This document shows, piece by piece, positions 35,698 to 44,074 of a stretch of 64,000 bases of DNA. The position numbers and the translations under genes were made by a program. The notes under the pieces are model-generated. The model was not told where the DNA came from. It was given only the letters and a program-made list of their open reading frames with translations, and made no database searches. Position 1 is the first letter of the stretch, and the number at the start of each line of letters is the position of its first letter. Origin of the DNA: Pontiellaceae bacterium B12219 (GTDB taxonomy: Bacteria; Verrucomicrobiota; Kiritimatiellia; Kiritimatiellales; Pontiellaceae); contig JARNMJ010000015.1 in NCBI GenBank assembly GCA_029432795.1, positions 1 through 64,000 of the forward strand. The letters run 5' to 3'.

Positions 35698-35890
35698 TAA
35701 GGTTTCCTCCAGAAAAACGATCGACCAAATTACCATAAACCGTGCAAGGCAGGGAATCCGAATTTAAGGCGGAATTCGGGGGTTCCAATGGGTGCGTTCC
35801 CCCGGTTTGGAGGGCGTTAAAAAGGTTTTCGGGGTAGACAAGCCGGAATTGGTTTGTAAACCTATATCTTTGAATTTGGGAGAGTTCTAC

Positions 35891-36532
35891 ATGCCGGCAA
35901 AACGAAGTTATAATATTAAAGGAACAAACGATTTTCTTGTTCTGGGAGTCATCTTTTTCTTTCTCTGTATCTGGGCGATAAAAGATGCCTGGTTTCCTTC
36001 CGATAAAGTTTTGAAAAAGCATCCGCTGGAAATGGCGGTCTCGTTTGAAACGGCCGGCTCGATTGATAAGATTTTTGTGGATGAAGGCGATTCTGTTACT
36101 GAAGAACAGGTGATTGCCAAGCTGCGCAGCGACCGTATGGCGGTTGAATATGAAGCGGCAAAAGACGCCTACACGAAAGCCAAAAACAAGTATACGATGA
36201 TGACCGTGGCGATGAAAAATGCCAAAGAAGGAGCGTCGGAGCAGGGGCTTGCGGAGATTCAGGAGCGTGCGGCGGTTGCAAAAAAAACGATGGATGAGTC
36301 GCTGGCCAAAGTGACCGAATTGCGGGTGGCCATGGATTCCACGGAATTAAAATCGCCTACGAAAGGCAAAGTGATGGAAGTGATGGTGGGCGCGCATACC
36401 CTGGTGGAACCGGGCGATGTGGTGCTGAAGATCGACCCGAAGGACCATTTCTATCTCTTTAATAAGAGTTTGGCCATTTTCAGTTTCTTTGCATTCTGGA
36501 TCTTCCTGGCCATCCATATCCTCGCCAGATAA
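35891..36532 (+). CDS. Membrane-anchored lipoyl/HlyD-like protein
   Basis: 213 aa from ATG 35891 (GGGAGAG 6 bases upstream). Topology: one helix near residues 17-35, a biotin/lipoyl-like beta hammerhead split by a coiled coil (GSIDKIFVDEGDSVTEEQVI, then about 60 helical residues, then ELKSPTKGKVMEVMVGAHTLVEPGD), and a second helix near the C-terminus. This resembles the periplasmic adaptor part of HlyD-type secretion proteins, but both ends are membrane-embedded and no pump is adjacent. Function unknown. Confidence 0.75.
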   Translation: MPAKRSYNIKGTNDFLVLGVIFFFLCIWAIKDAWFPSDKVLKKHPLEMAVSFETAGSIDKIFVDEGDSVTEEQVIAKLRSDRMAVEYEAAKDAYTKAKNKYTMMTVAMKNAKEGASEQGLAEIQERAAVAKKTMDESLAKVTELRVAMDSTELKSPTKGKVMEVMVGAHTLVEPGDVVLKIDPKDHFYLFNKSLAIFSFFAFWIFLAIHILAR

Positions 36533-36569
36533 TAAACCGATCTAATTTATTAAATATCCTCGGAATAGC

Positions 36570-36597
36570 TTGACCGTAAAACGCGTCGGACTATTAT
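36570..36597 (+). promoter_or_regulatory. Putative sigma70-type promoter of the HU gene
   Basis: TTGACC and TATTAT hexamers 16 bases apart, about 70 bases upstream of the HU start codon. Confidence 0.55.
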
Positions 36598-36668
36598 CCG
36601 TGATTCATTTTTTGAAAAACGGGTTTTTCCCCTATTGAAACGTCTAGAAATCAAGGAGATACATCAAA

Positions 36669-36947
36669 ATGACGAAAAGAGATTTGGTAATGCGCATCGC
36701 AGACGAAACCGGACTGATTCAGCAGGATGTCTATGCAGTGATTCAGAAAAGTCTGGATTATATCGTAGAAGCGCTTGAGAACGAAGATACCGTTGAATTT
36801 CGTAATTTCGGTGTATTTGAAGTCCGTGAACGCAAGCAGCGTATCGGCCGCAACCCGAACCGTCCGGAAAATGTGGTTACCATTCCGGCCCGTAAAGTGG
36901 TTAAGTTCAAGCCGGGCAAAATCATGCGTGAGCGTATTACCGGCTGA
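36669..36947 (+). CDS. hup: HU-family DNA-binding protein
   Basis: 92 aa. MTKRDLVMRIADETGLIQQD opens the helical dimerisation half. The beta-arm contains GRNPNRPENVVTIPARKVV, with the RNP intercalation tip of HU/IHF. CAAGGAGAT ribosome site upstream. Architectural nucleoid protein that bends DNA; monocistronic by position. Confidence 0.95.
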   Translation: MTKRDLVMRIADETGLIQQDVYAVIQKSLDYIVEALENEDTVEFRNFGVFEVRERKQRIGRNPNRPENVVTIPARKVVKFKPGKIMRERITG

Positions 36948-36980
36948 TAACCTGATTTGGCGAAGCCAAACAGAAATTGC

Positions 36981-37101
36981 GAATTTCTAAACTCTAAATT
37001 CTAAACAGATATTAAATATCGAATATTCCAATTTTAAAACACGTCTGTTTTGACATTGGAGGGTTTATTTAAGTTGGAATTTGTTTAGGATTTAGAAATT
37101 C
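36981..37101. repeat. AT-rich imperfect inverted repeat upstream of hisS
   Basis: GAATTTCTAAA (36981-36991) is the exact complement of TTTAGAAATTC (37091-37101), and ATTCCAA (37025-37031) of TTGGAAT (37074-37080). The 121-base element is markedly more AT-rich than its surroundings and could fold as one long hairpin. It looks like a small mobile or structural element rather than a gene. Confidence 0.6.
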
Positions 37102-37120
37102 GAATGTAGGATTTTATTTA

Positions 37121-38362
37121 ATGGCTAGTAACGAGTTTCAACCCCTTCAGGGCATGTCCGACATCCAGGCACCGGAAATTTATCTCTGGCGCATGATGGA
37201 GGAACGGGCCCGTGCCGTTTTCACCTCGTATGGATACGATGAGCTGCGCACGCCGGTGCTTGAAAAGCTTTCTGTTTTTCAGCGTTCGCTCGGCGACACG
37301 ACCGATGTGGTGAAAAAAGAAATGTATTCCTTTAAGCCGAGCAAGCACGAGCTTGCCATGCGGCCGGAAGGAACAGCGGGAACGATGCGTCATCTGGCGG
37401 GGCGCGGTGAAGAGGGGCTGAGTGCCCGCGTTTTTTATATTGCCCCGATGTTTCGTTACGAACGTCCGCAGGCCGGTCGAAAACGTCAATTCCATCAGGT
37501 GGGGGTTGAAGCAACGGGTGAGCCGAATCCGCTGGCCGATGCTGAAACGATTGCCATGCAGAAAAGTCTGCTCGATGCCTGGGGACTGACCGGATCGAAA
37601 ATCCAGATCAGTACCCGCGGAGAGCCGTCCGACCGGAAACCGGTGGCCGACGGCCTGCGTGCCGCATTGCAACCTCATTTGAACGACCTGTGCGCTGACT
37701 GTCAGCGGCGGATCGATGAAAATGTATTGCGCGTCATCGATTGTAAAAACGAAGGGTGTCAGACGATTGTTGATCAGATTCCTTCCGCCATTGAATTCAT
37801 GAGCGAAGCTTCCCGGACATATCTCGATCAGGTTATCCAGACGCTGGAAACCATGGGGGTTGAGGTGACCGTGAACCCGAAATTAATTCGGGGATTGGAC
37901 TATTATGTTCACACCGTTTGGGAGATCAGTCATTCCGCACTCGGTGCGCAGGATGCGCTGGCCGGCGGTGGCCGCTATGAAATTGCACTCGGCAGAAAAG
38001 CGATTCCCGGTGTTGGTTTCGCAATTGGATTCGAGCGCGCAATTATGGCGCTGGAAGCGTGCGGTATTTCCGGCGAACAGTTTGCGCCGGTGAATGGTGT
38101 TTGGCTGGTATCGCTTGGCGAAACCGCGCTGGTTGAAAATATGAAGCTGGCGGCTGAACTTCGTGCCAAAGGCATTCGCTGCGGCATGGAACTGGAAACC
38201 AAAAGTATGAAAGCGCAGATGCGCAAAGCCAATCGTTCCGGAGCAACCAAGGTTATTATCCGCGGGGATGACGAAATTGAAAAAGGAACCGCCATCGTCA
38301 AGAACATGGTGGAAGGATCGCAGGAAGAACTGAATTTTGAAGAAGTAATTCGTAATGCGTAA
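37121..38362 (+). CDS. hisS: Histidyl-tRNA synthetase
   Basis: 413 aa class II synthetase. Motif 1 region near PVLEKLSVFQRSLGDTTDVV, motif 2 MFRYERPQAGRKRQFHQVGVE, histidine motifs RGLDYYVHTVWEI and AGGGRYEIALG, motif 3 GVGFAIGFERAIMAL, and a C-terminal anticodon-binding domain (LRAKGIRCGMELETKSMKAQ). Charges tRNA-His in the cytosol. Followed 57 bases later by aspS, the common hisS-aspS pairing, with a hairpin repeat between. Confidence 0.96.
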   Translation: MASNEFQPLQGMSDIQAPEIYLWRMMEERARAVFTSYGYDELRTPVLEKLSVFQRSLGDTTDVVKKEMYSFKPSKHELAMRPEGTAGTMRHLAGRGEEGLSARVFYIAPMFRYERPQAGRKRQFHQVGVEATGEPNPLADAETIAMQKSLLDAWGLTGSKIQISTRGEPSDRKPVADGLRAALQPHLNDLCADCQRRIDENVLRVIDCKNEGCQTIVDQIPSAIEFMSEASRTYLDQVIQTLETMGVEVTVNPKLIRGLDYYVHTVWEISHSALGAQDALAGGGRYEIALGRKAIPGVGFAIGFERAIMALEACGISGEQFAPVNGVWLVSLGETALVENMKLAAELRAKGIRCGMELETKSMKAQMRKANRSGATKVIIRGDDEIEKGTAIVKNMVEGSQEELNFEEVIRNA

Positions 38363-38409
38363 TCCGTGAAGGAACGTGTTATTAGTTACGCATTACCGAT
38401 TACGAATTA
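38345..38409. repeat. Inverted-repeat element of the GTAATTCGTAATGCGTAAT type
   Basis: Left arm GTAATTCGTAATGCGTAAT (38345-38363, containing the hisS stop) is identical over 19 bases to the element at 32051. The right arm (38385-38409) starts GTTACGCATTACC and ends ACGAATTA, giving an imperfect hairpin between hisS and aspS. Confidence 0.75.
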
Positions 38410-38419
38410 GGAGACAACA

Positions 38420-40219
38420 ATGCACAGATACAGAACACATAATTGCGGCCAGCTGAGAAAAGAAAACATCGATGAAACCGTTAAAGTTTCCGGTTGGGTG
38501 CACAGTGTGCGCGATCACGGCGGCATCATTTTCATCGACCTGCGCGATCACTACGGTCTGACACAGATCGTGATTGATCCATCGCAATCCTTCTATAAAG
38601 GCATTGAACACTGGCGTGTCGAATCCACCATTTCCTTCACCGGAAAAGTTGTTGCCCGTATTCCGGAAGCGGTTAATCCGCGTTTGGCAACCGGCGACAT
38701 TGAAGTGGTGGCTGAGGAAATGGAAACGCTTGGCGAAGCGAAAGTTATTCCGTTCCAGGTTTCCAAAGAAGAAGAGTGCAACGAAACCCTTCGTCTGGAA
38801 TACCGTTTTCTCGATCTGCGTCGCGAAAGCCTGCACAAAAACATTGTGCTGCGCTCCAAAGTTATTTCCCGCATGCGTGAGCTGATGACCGGCGAAGGTT
38901 TCATGGAAATTCAGACTCCGATTCTGACCAACAGTTCGCCGGAAGGCGCGCGCGACTATCTGGTTCCGAGCCGCGTTCATCCCGGCAAGTTTTATGCGTT
39001 GCCGCAGGCGCCGCAGCAGTTCAAGCAGCTCTTGATGACCTCCGGTTTTGACCGCTATTTCCAGATTGCGCCGTGCTTTCGCGATGAAGATGCCCGCGCC
39101 GACCGCTCGCCGGGCGAATTCTATCAGCTCGATATGGAAATGGCCTTCGCCACGCAGGAAGATGTTTTTGAAGTAAACGAAAAGGTCCTGCATAAAATCT
39201 TCTCTGAATTTTCCGACAAGAAGATCGACGACATTCCGTTCAAGCGCATTCCTTATCTGGAAGCGATGGATAAATACGGTTCCGACAAGCCGGATCTGCG
39301 TAACCCGCTGATCATTCAGGATGCTTCCGAGCTGTTCCGCGGCTGCGATTTTAAAGCCTTTGCGGGCGTTGTTGCTTCCGGCGGCGTGGTTAAAACCATT
39401 GCAGCGAAGGGCTGTGCCGGGCGCTCACGTAAATTCTTCGACGATCTGATCAAATTTGCACAGGGCGTCGGTTCCAAGGGCCTCGGTTACCTGCGCTGGA
39501 TCGACGGCGAAGTACAGAGCCCGATTGCAAAATTCCTTTCGGAAGAAACCATCAATAAGCTCAAGAAACTGGGCGGCGCGGAAGATGGCGATGTCATGTT
39601 CTTCATTGCCGACAAAAAGAAAGAGGCCACCAGTATTGCAGCTGCGGTTCGCGACGAACTCGGCAAACAGCTCGAACTCATCGATCCCGACGTTTTCAAA
39701 TTCTGCTGGATTGTGGACTTCCCGATGTATGAACTCGACGACGAGGGCAAGGTTGAGTTTTCACACAATCCGTTCTCGATGCCGCAGGGCGGAAAAGATG
39801 ATCTGGAAAACAAAGATCCGCTCGAAATTCTGGCCTATCAGTACGACATCGTCTGCAACGGCACCGAACTCTCTTCCGGTGCGGTTCGTAACCACAGCCC
39901 GGAAATGATGATCAAGGCCTTTGATATTGCCGGCTACGACAAGTCCGTCGTGGAATCCAAATTCCCGGCGCTCTACAAAGCCTTCCAGTATGGCGCACCT
40001 CCTCACGCCGGCATTGCCCCGGGCGTGGACCGCATCATCATGCTGCTGGCCGACGAACCGAACATTCGCGAAGTGATTGCCTTCCCGATGAACCAGAAAG
40101 CGCAGGATCTGCTGATGGGTGCACCGGGCGAGGTTGAATTCAATCAGATCCGCGATCTGCACCTGCAGATCAAGCTTCCGAAGAAAGTTGAAAAGGAAGC
40201 CGAAGCCACCGAAGAATAG
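38420..40219 (+). CDS. aspS: Aspartyl-tRNA synthetase, bacterial type
   Basis: 599 aa with an N-terminal OB anticodon-binding domain (SGWVHSVRDHGGIIFIDLRD), class II catalytic core (PQAPQQFKQLLMTSGFDRYF; FRDEDARADRSPGEFYQLD), the bacterial GAD insertion (about residues 290-415) and motif 3 (GIAPGVDRIIMLL). The RDHGG histidine is the residue associated with non-discriminating enzymes that also charge tRNA-Asn when a GatCAB amidotransferase is present. That reading is an inference from one position. GGAG ribosome site precedes the ATG; a terminator follows. Confidence 0.96.
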   Translation: MHRYRTHNCGQLRKENIDETVKVSGWVHSVRDHGGIIFIDLRDHYGLTQIVIDPSQSFYKGIEHWRVESTISFTGKVVARIPEAVNPRLATGDIEVVAEEMETLGEAKVIPFQVSKEEECNETLRLEYRFLDLRRESLHKNIVLRSKVISRMRELMTGEGFMEIQTPILTNSSPEGARDYLVPSRVHPGKFYALPQAPQQFKQLLMTSGFDRYFQIAPCFRDEDARADRSPGEFYQLDMEMAFATQEDVFEVNEKVLHKIFSEFSDKKIDDIPFKRIPYLEAMDKYGSDKPDLRNPLIIQDASELFRGCDFKAFAGVVASGGVVKTIAAKGCAGRSRKFFDDLIKFAQGVGSKGLGYLRWIDGEVQSPIAKFLSEETINKLKKLGGAEDGDVMFFIADKKKEATSIAAAVRDELGKQLELIDPDVFKFCWIVDFPMYELDDEGKVEFSHNPFSMPQGGKDDLENKDPLEILAYQYDIVCNGTELSSGAVRNHSPEMMIKAFDIAGYDKSVVESKFPALYKAFQYGAPPHAGIAPGVDRIIMLLADEPNIREVIAFPMNQKAQDLLMGAPGEVEFNQIRDLHLQIKLPKKVEKEAEATEE

Positions 40220-40251
40220 TTCCAGCCATTGGAACATTCCAACGTCTGGAA
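40220..40251. repeat. Two back-to-back TTCCARNNNYTGGAA palindromes
   Basis: TTCCAGCCATTGGAA (40220-40234) and TTCCAACGTCTGGAA (40237-40251), separated by two bases, directly after the aspS stop and abutting the terminator stem. Confidence 0.85.
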
Positions 40252-40278
40252 GCCGCCCCGTAAACCGGGCGGCTTTTT
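40251..40278 (+). terminator. Rho-independent terminator after aspS
   Basis: GCCGCCC pairs with GGGCGGC around an 8-base loop, followed by TTTTT. Ends the hisS-aspS transcript before the restriction operon. Confidence 0.88.
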
Positions 40279-40323
40279 GTTTGGTGCGGGTCTCTTTCTT
40301 GGATATTCTGAACTTCAATTTAT

Positions 40324-40338
40324 TTCCAATGATTGGAA
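40324..40338. repeat. TTCCARNNNYTGGAA palindrome ahead of hsdR
   Basis: TTCCAATGATTGGAA, ending 9 bases before the hsdR ATG and partly overlapping its ribosome-binding region (GGAAAGGGGCAGG). Confidence 0.85.
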
Positions 40339-40347
40339 AGGGGCAGG

Positions 40348-43128
40348 ATGAATCAGAATCCGGAACAGATCGCGCGCGATAAAATTGATAAACTGCTTAG
40401 AGCGGCGGGTTGGCAGGTGCAGGCGAAGGGGGCCGAGAATCCGGCCGCCGCGCTGGGCGTTGCAGTTCGGGAATATCAGACCGATGTCGGCCCGGCCGAT
40501 TATGTGCTGTTTGTGGATCGCAAGCCGGTCGGTGTAATTGAGGCCAAACGGGAAGAGGATGGCCATCGGTTGACGGTTGTGGAAGAACAGTCCGTTGGCT
40601 ACGCCGCCTCAAAACTGAAGTACCTGAATAACGATCCGCTGCCGTTTGTCTATGAAAGCACCGGAACGCTCACCCGCTTTACCGACTACCGCGATCCCAA
40701 GCCGCGCGGTCGAACCGTGTTCAGTTTCCTGAAACCGGAAACGCTGGCTGACCATCTCAAAAAAGGAACCACGCTGCGGGAACGGTTGCTGGCGATGTCT
40801 CAGCTGGATTCAACGGGCCTGCGCCCGGCTCAGATTGTGGCGATTGAAAATCTCGAACGCTCCTTCAAAAAGAACCGGCCCAAAGCGCTGATTCAAATGG
40901 CCACCGGTGCGGGAAAAACCTTCACCGCCGCCACCTTTGTGTATCGCCTGCTCAAACACGCTGATGCCAAACGCATCCTGTTTCTGGTCGATACCAAAAA
41001 TCTGGGAGAGCAGGCCGAACAGGAATTCATGACGTTCCAGCCCAACGACGATAACCGAAAGTTTACCGAGCTCTATAATGTGCAGCGGCTCACCTCCGGC
41101 TATATCGCTTCGGATGCGCAGGTTTGCATTTCCACCATCCAGCGGCTGTACTCCATTCTTAAAGGAGAAGAGCTTGATGAAAGCGCTGAGCTGGCAAACC
41201 CTGCCGAAAGTTCGTGGATGGAGCAGCAGCGCAAAAAGGCGGCCACCTTTGTGGACTACACCCCGAACGTGCCGATTGAGCAATTCGACTTTATCGTGAT
41301 CGATGAATGCCACCGCTCCATTTACAACCTTTGGAAACAGGTGCTCGATTATTTCGATGCCTTTTTGATCGGCCTTACGGCCACGCCCGACAAACGTACC
41401 TTCGGCTTTTTCAATGAAAACGTCGTCAGCGAATATACCTATGAGGAATCGGTGATCGACGGCGTGAATGTGCCGCAGGAGGTCTATCATATCGAAACCG
41501 AGGTTTCCACCAAAGGGGCAGTGGTGAAGTCGGGCTGGTTTGTGGATCGGCGCGATAAACTGACCCGTAAAAAACGCTGGCAGCAGGAAGACGAAACCAC
41601 GGAATATAAAAAGAGCCAGCTCGATAAAAAAGTGGTCAACCCCAGCCAGATCCGCAACGTCATCCGTGAATTTAAACACGCGCTGAAAACCAAAATTTAT
41701 CCCGGACGGGTTGATGAAAACGGCGACTATGAAGTTCCCAAAACACTCGTCTTTGCCAAGACCGACAGTCATGCCGACGACATCATCAAAATCATTCGCG
41801 AGGAGTTTGATGAAGGCAACGCATTTTGCAAAAAGGTGACGTATAAAATTGATGAAGATCCGAAGTCGGTGCTCAACCGTTTTCGCAATGCCTACTATCC
41901 TCGTATCGCCGTTACGGTGGATATGATTGCCACGGGCACCGATGTGAAACCGCTCGAAGTGCTGCTGTTTATGCGCGATGTTCGCAGCACCAACTATTTT
42001 GAGCAGATGAAAGGGCGCGGCACGCGTACCATTCCAACCGATTCTCTGCAGGCGGTTTCGCGCACCGCACCGGGCAAAACGCATTTTGTGATTGTTGATG
42101 CGGTCGGCGTCACAAAATCCAAAAAGACCGACAGTCGTCCGCTCGAACGCAAACCGACCATTCCGCTCAAAGATCTGCTCGGCGCGGTAACGATGGGCGC
42201 GGCCGATGAAGATCTGTTTCTTTCGCTCGCCAACCGCCTGATCCGGCTGGATCAGCAGCTTACTGAAAAAGAGCAGACCGAACTGCTTCGTCAGACCGGC
42301 GGAAAAAGTCTGAAACAAATCACCAAAGCATTGATCCGTGCCTACGATCCCGATGCCGTTATTGCCCGGTCGACTGCCGAACCGAACGATCCGCCCGGTG
42401 TGGTTGAAACCAAAAATAAAGAAGCGCAGGAGGAGCTGATTTCGGAAGCCGCCACCGTTTTTCATGGCGAGCTGAATACCTATCTGGAAAACGTCCGCAA
42501 AGAACACGAACAGATTATCGACCATATCAATATCGATCGCGTCACGCATTCCGATTGGGAAACGAGCTCGGTTGAAAAGGCGCAGGCGCTGATTGGTGAA
42601 TTCCGCGACTATCTGGAAATGCACAAAGATGAAATTCAGGCGCTCAGCATTTTTTATAATCAGCCCTATAACCGCCGCGAAATCACGTTCCGGATGATTA
42701 AAGAGGTGCTTGAAAAGCTGCGCCTTGAAAAACCGACACTCGCGCCCGTTGCTGTTTGGAATGCCTACACTGCCATTGAAACGGTGAAAGGCGACCGGCC
42801 GAAGGAAGAGCTGGCCACGCTGATTTCGCTGATCCGACGCGCCTGCGGAATTGATTCGGAGCTCAAAGCGTTCGATAAAACGATTGATGAAAATTTCCGC
42901 AGCTGGATGTTTAAGCAGAATGCCGGGCAGCACAATCGCTTCAGCCCTGAACAAATGGACTGGCTGCGCATGATTAAAGATCATGTGATTACCAGCTACC
43001 ACATGGATCTTGACGATCTGGATTACACCCCGTTCGATGCCGAGGGCGGCCGCGGAAAAATGTATCAGCTCTTCGGCGATTCCATGAATGAACTGATCAA
43101 CGAGCTCAACGAAGTGCTGGCCGCTTAA
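40348..43128 (+). CDS. hsdR: Type I restriction enzyme, restriction/translocase subunit
   Basis: 926 aa. The N-terminal PD-(D/E)xK nuclease has Asp51 and the E-A-K of VGVIEAKRE at residues 66-68. A superfamily-2 DNA translocase follows: Walker A MATGAGKTF from residue 184, DECH box from residue 319, LTATP, and motif VI QMKGRGTRTI. The C-terminus is the helical assembly region. ATG 40348 follows an AAAGGGG site; an in-frame TTG 15 bases upstream is less likely. First gene of the operon hsdR - transposase-like - hsdS - hsdM. It cuts unmodified DNA at a distance after ATP-driven translocation. Confidence 0.95.
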   Translation: MNQNPEQIARDKIDKLLRAAGWQVQAKGAENPAAALGVAVREYQTDVGPADYVLFVDRKPVGVIEAKREEDGHRLTVVEEQSVGYAASKLKYLNNDPLPFVYESTGTLTRFTDYRDPKPRGRTVFSFLKPETLADHLKKGTTLRERLLAMSQLDSTGLRPAQIVAIENLERSFKKNRPKALIQMATGAGKTFTAATFVYRLLKHADAKRILFLVDTKNLGEQAEQEFMTFQPNDDNRKFTELYNVQRLTSGYIASDAQVCISTIQRLYSILKGEELDESAELANPAESSWMEQQRKKAATFVDYTPNVPIEQFDFIVIDECHRSIYNLWKQVLDYFDAFLIGLTATPDKRTFGFFNENVVSEYTYEESVIDGVNVPQEVYHIETEVSTKGAVVKSGWFVDRRDKLTRKKRWQQEDETTEYKKSQLDKKVVNPSQIRNVIREFKHALKTKIYPGRVDENGDYEVPKTLVFAKTDSHADDIIKIIREEFDEGNAFCKKVTYKIDEDPKSVLNRFRNAYYPRIAVTVDMIATGTDVKPLEVLLFMRDVRSTNYFEQMKGRGTRTIPTDSLQAVSRTAPGKTHFVIVDAVGVTKSKKTDSRPLERKPTIPLKDLLGAVTMGAADEDLFLSLANRLIRLDQQLTEKEQTELLRQTGGKSLKQITKALIRAYDPDAVIARSTAEPNDPPGVVETKNKEAQEELISEAATVFHGELNTYLENVRKEHEQIIDHINIDRVTHSDWETSSVEKAQALIGEFRDYLEMHKDEIQALSIFYNQPYNRREITFRMIKEVLEKLRLEKPTLAPVAVWNAYTAIETVKGDRPKEELATLISLIRRACGIDSELKAFDKTIDENFRSWMFKQNAGQHNRFSPEQMDWLRMIKDHVITSYHMDLDDLDYTPFDAEGGRGKMYQLFGDSMNELINELNEVLAA

Positions 43129-43129
43129 T

Positions 43130-44074
43130 ATGCCCTACGATCCCGCAAAGCATCATAGGCAAAGCATTCGGCTGAAAGGGCACGACTATGCCAGCGGCGG
43201 TACGTATTTTGTGACGATCTGCGCGCATCGGGAGGCAGGCAATATCTTTGCGGATGCGGCGGCGAAGGAAGTGGTGCAGCAATGCTGGCAGGAAATCCCG
43301 GCGCATTTCCCGCAGGTCGAGTTGGGTGAGTTTGTGGTGATGCCCGATCATGTGCACGGCATTTTGAGCATGGCACCTGTAGCGGCGAAAAATCTTTCGC
43401 CGGACAGGGCGAAAAATGTTTCGCCCATACGGGAAAAGGGCAGCCGCCCGTGCGGCACCTCCAGAACCCTGGGTTCCGTGGTGCGCGGGTTCAAGGTGGG
43501 AGTCACGAAACAGTTGCGCCCGAAGGGGAGCGAAAAGAAAATCTGGCACCGCAATTATTATGAAATGATTGTGCGCTCGGCGGAGGCGGAGGAAAAGATT
43601 GCGACATATATCCGGATGAATCCGTGGAAGTGTGTGCAGAATCTGGGCAGCGGATTGCGGGGCATCGGCAATCCGGCGCTTTGGCATGCGGAAAAGCTCG
43701 GCGTGCTGTGCAGCCGCAATGCGCCGCCTGTCGGGGCGAAAGATTTTTCGCCCATACCACTTCCCGAGGCCGCCGTTTATTTGGGCGGCTGGCATTCTCC
43801 GAAGGAAAAAGAAATCCTCGACTGGCTCCTCGAAAAAGGAAAATCCATTATTGCCTGCCCGGCCTGGGGCATCGGGGCGGGTGAAGTGAGGGCGAAATAT
43901 CTTTCTCCCCTACAAGAAAACCGCCTATTGATTCTCGAAATGCATAATCGCGATGGCGATCTCGCCGCGGCGGAGCAACGGAACCGATTTGTCATTGAAC
44001 AGGCCGACGCCCTTTTCACCCCCCACGTCACCCCCGGCGGCATGCTCGACCGGCTTTTGAAGGAAAATAAATGA
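43130..44074 (+). CDS. RAYT-type HUH transposase fused to a SLOG/DprA-like domain
   Basis: 314 aa. Residues 1-190 are a Y1/REP-associated tyrosine transposase: FVVMPDHVHGIL with the HUH histidines at 74 and 76, and WHRNYYEMIVRSAEAEEKIA and YIRMNPWKC with candidate catalytic Tyr143/144. Residues about 190-314 resemble the Rossmann-like SLOG/DprA family: GVLCSRNAPP, GGWHSPKEKEIL, IIACPAWGI, RNRFVIEQADALFTPHVTPGG. The fusion starts 1 base after the hsdR stop and overlaps hsdS by 4 bases (ATGA), so it is a built-in operon member rather than a fresh insertion. Four copies of a palindrome lie in the coding sequence and add [A]K-x-x-S-P peptides at residues 85-100, 203-209 and 255-261. Function unknown; DNA hairpin handling or defence signalling are possibilities. 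Confidence 0.82.
   Translation: MPYDPAKHHRQSIRLKGHDYASGGTYFVTICAHREAGNIFADAAAKEVVQQCWQEIPAHFPQVELGEFVVMPDHVHGILSMAPVAAKNLSPDRAKNVSPIREKGSRPCGTSRTLGSVVRGFKVGVTKQLRPKGSEKKIWHRNYYEMIVRSAEAEEKIATYIRMNPWKCVQNLGSGLRGIGNPALWHAEKLGVLCSRNAPPVGAKDFSPIPLPEAAVYLGGWHSPKEKEILDWLLEKGKSIIACPAWGIGAGEVRAKYLSPLQENRLLILEMHNRDGDLAAAEQRNRFVIEQADALFTPHVTPGGMLDRLLKENK
43384..43426. repeat. Two REP-like palindromes inside the RAYT-SLOG gene
   Basis: GGCGAAAAATCTTTCGCC (43384-43401) and GGGCGAAAAATGTTTCGCCC (43407-43426), near-perfect hairpins five bases apart. Both are read in the same frame as AKNLSP and AKNVSP, inserted between the HUH strand and the helix of the transposase domain. Confidence 0.85.
43734..43753. 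repeat. REP-like palindrome, third copy
   Basis: GGGCGAAAGATTTTTCGCCC, same frame (AKDFSPI). The bases CATAC following it also follow the second copy. It interrupts the start of the SLOG-like domain. Confidence 0.85.
43890..43909. repeat. REP-like palindrome, fourth degenerate copy
   Basis: GGGCGAAATATCTTTCTCCC, again read as AKYLSP in the same frame; the right arm has one change relative to the other copies. Confidence 0.7.

Noticed and set aside
40810-43002. Very long open frame on the strand opposite hsdR
   Set aside because: It mirrors hsdR codon bias, has no ribosome site and no family-like motifs; the hsdR frame has all type I motifs. Similar long antisense frames opposite hsdM (45594-46904), the cytochrome and the first sulfatase were rejected for the same reason.
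43384-43909. A CRISPR array
   Set aside because: The palindromes are unevenly spaced, only four in number and lie in a reading frame; no other regular repeat-spacer array was seen in the window.
43130-44074. A recent insertion sequence disrupting the hsd operon
   Set aside because: The gene has tight junctions with hsdR and hsdS, no flanking terminal repeats or target duplication, and a fused accessory domain, all of which favour a resident operon gene.
43720-44074. The SLOG-like domain as the competence gene dprA
   Set aside because: It is much shorter than DprA, lacks the usual N-terminal and winged-helix parts and is fused to a transposase domain.
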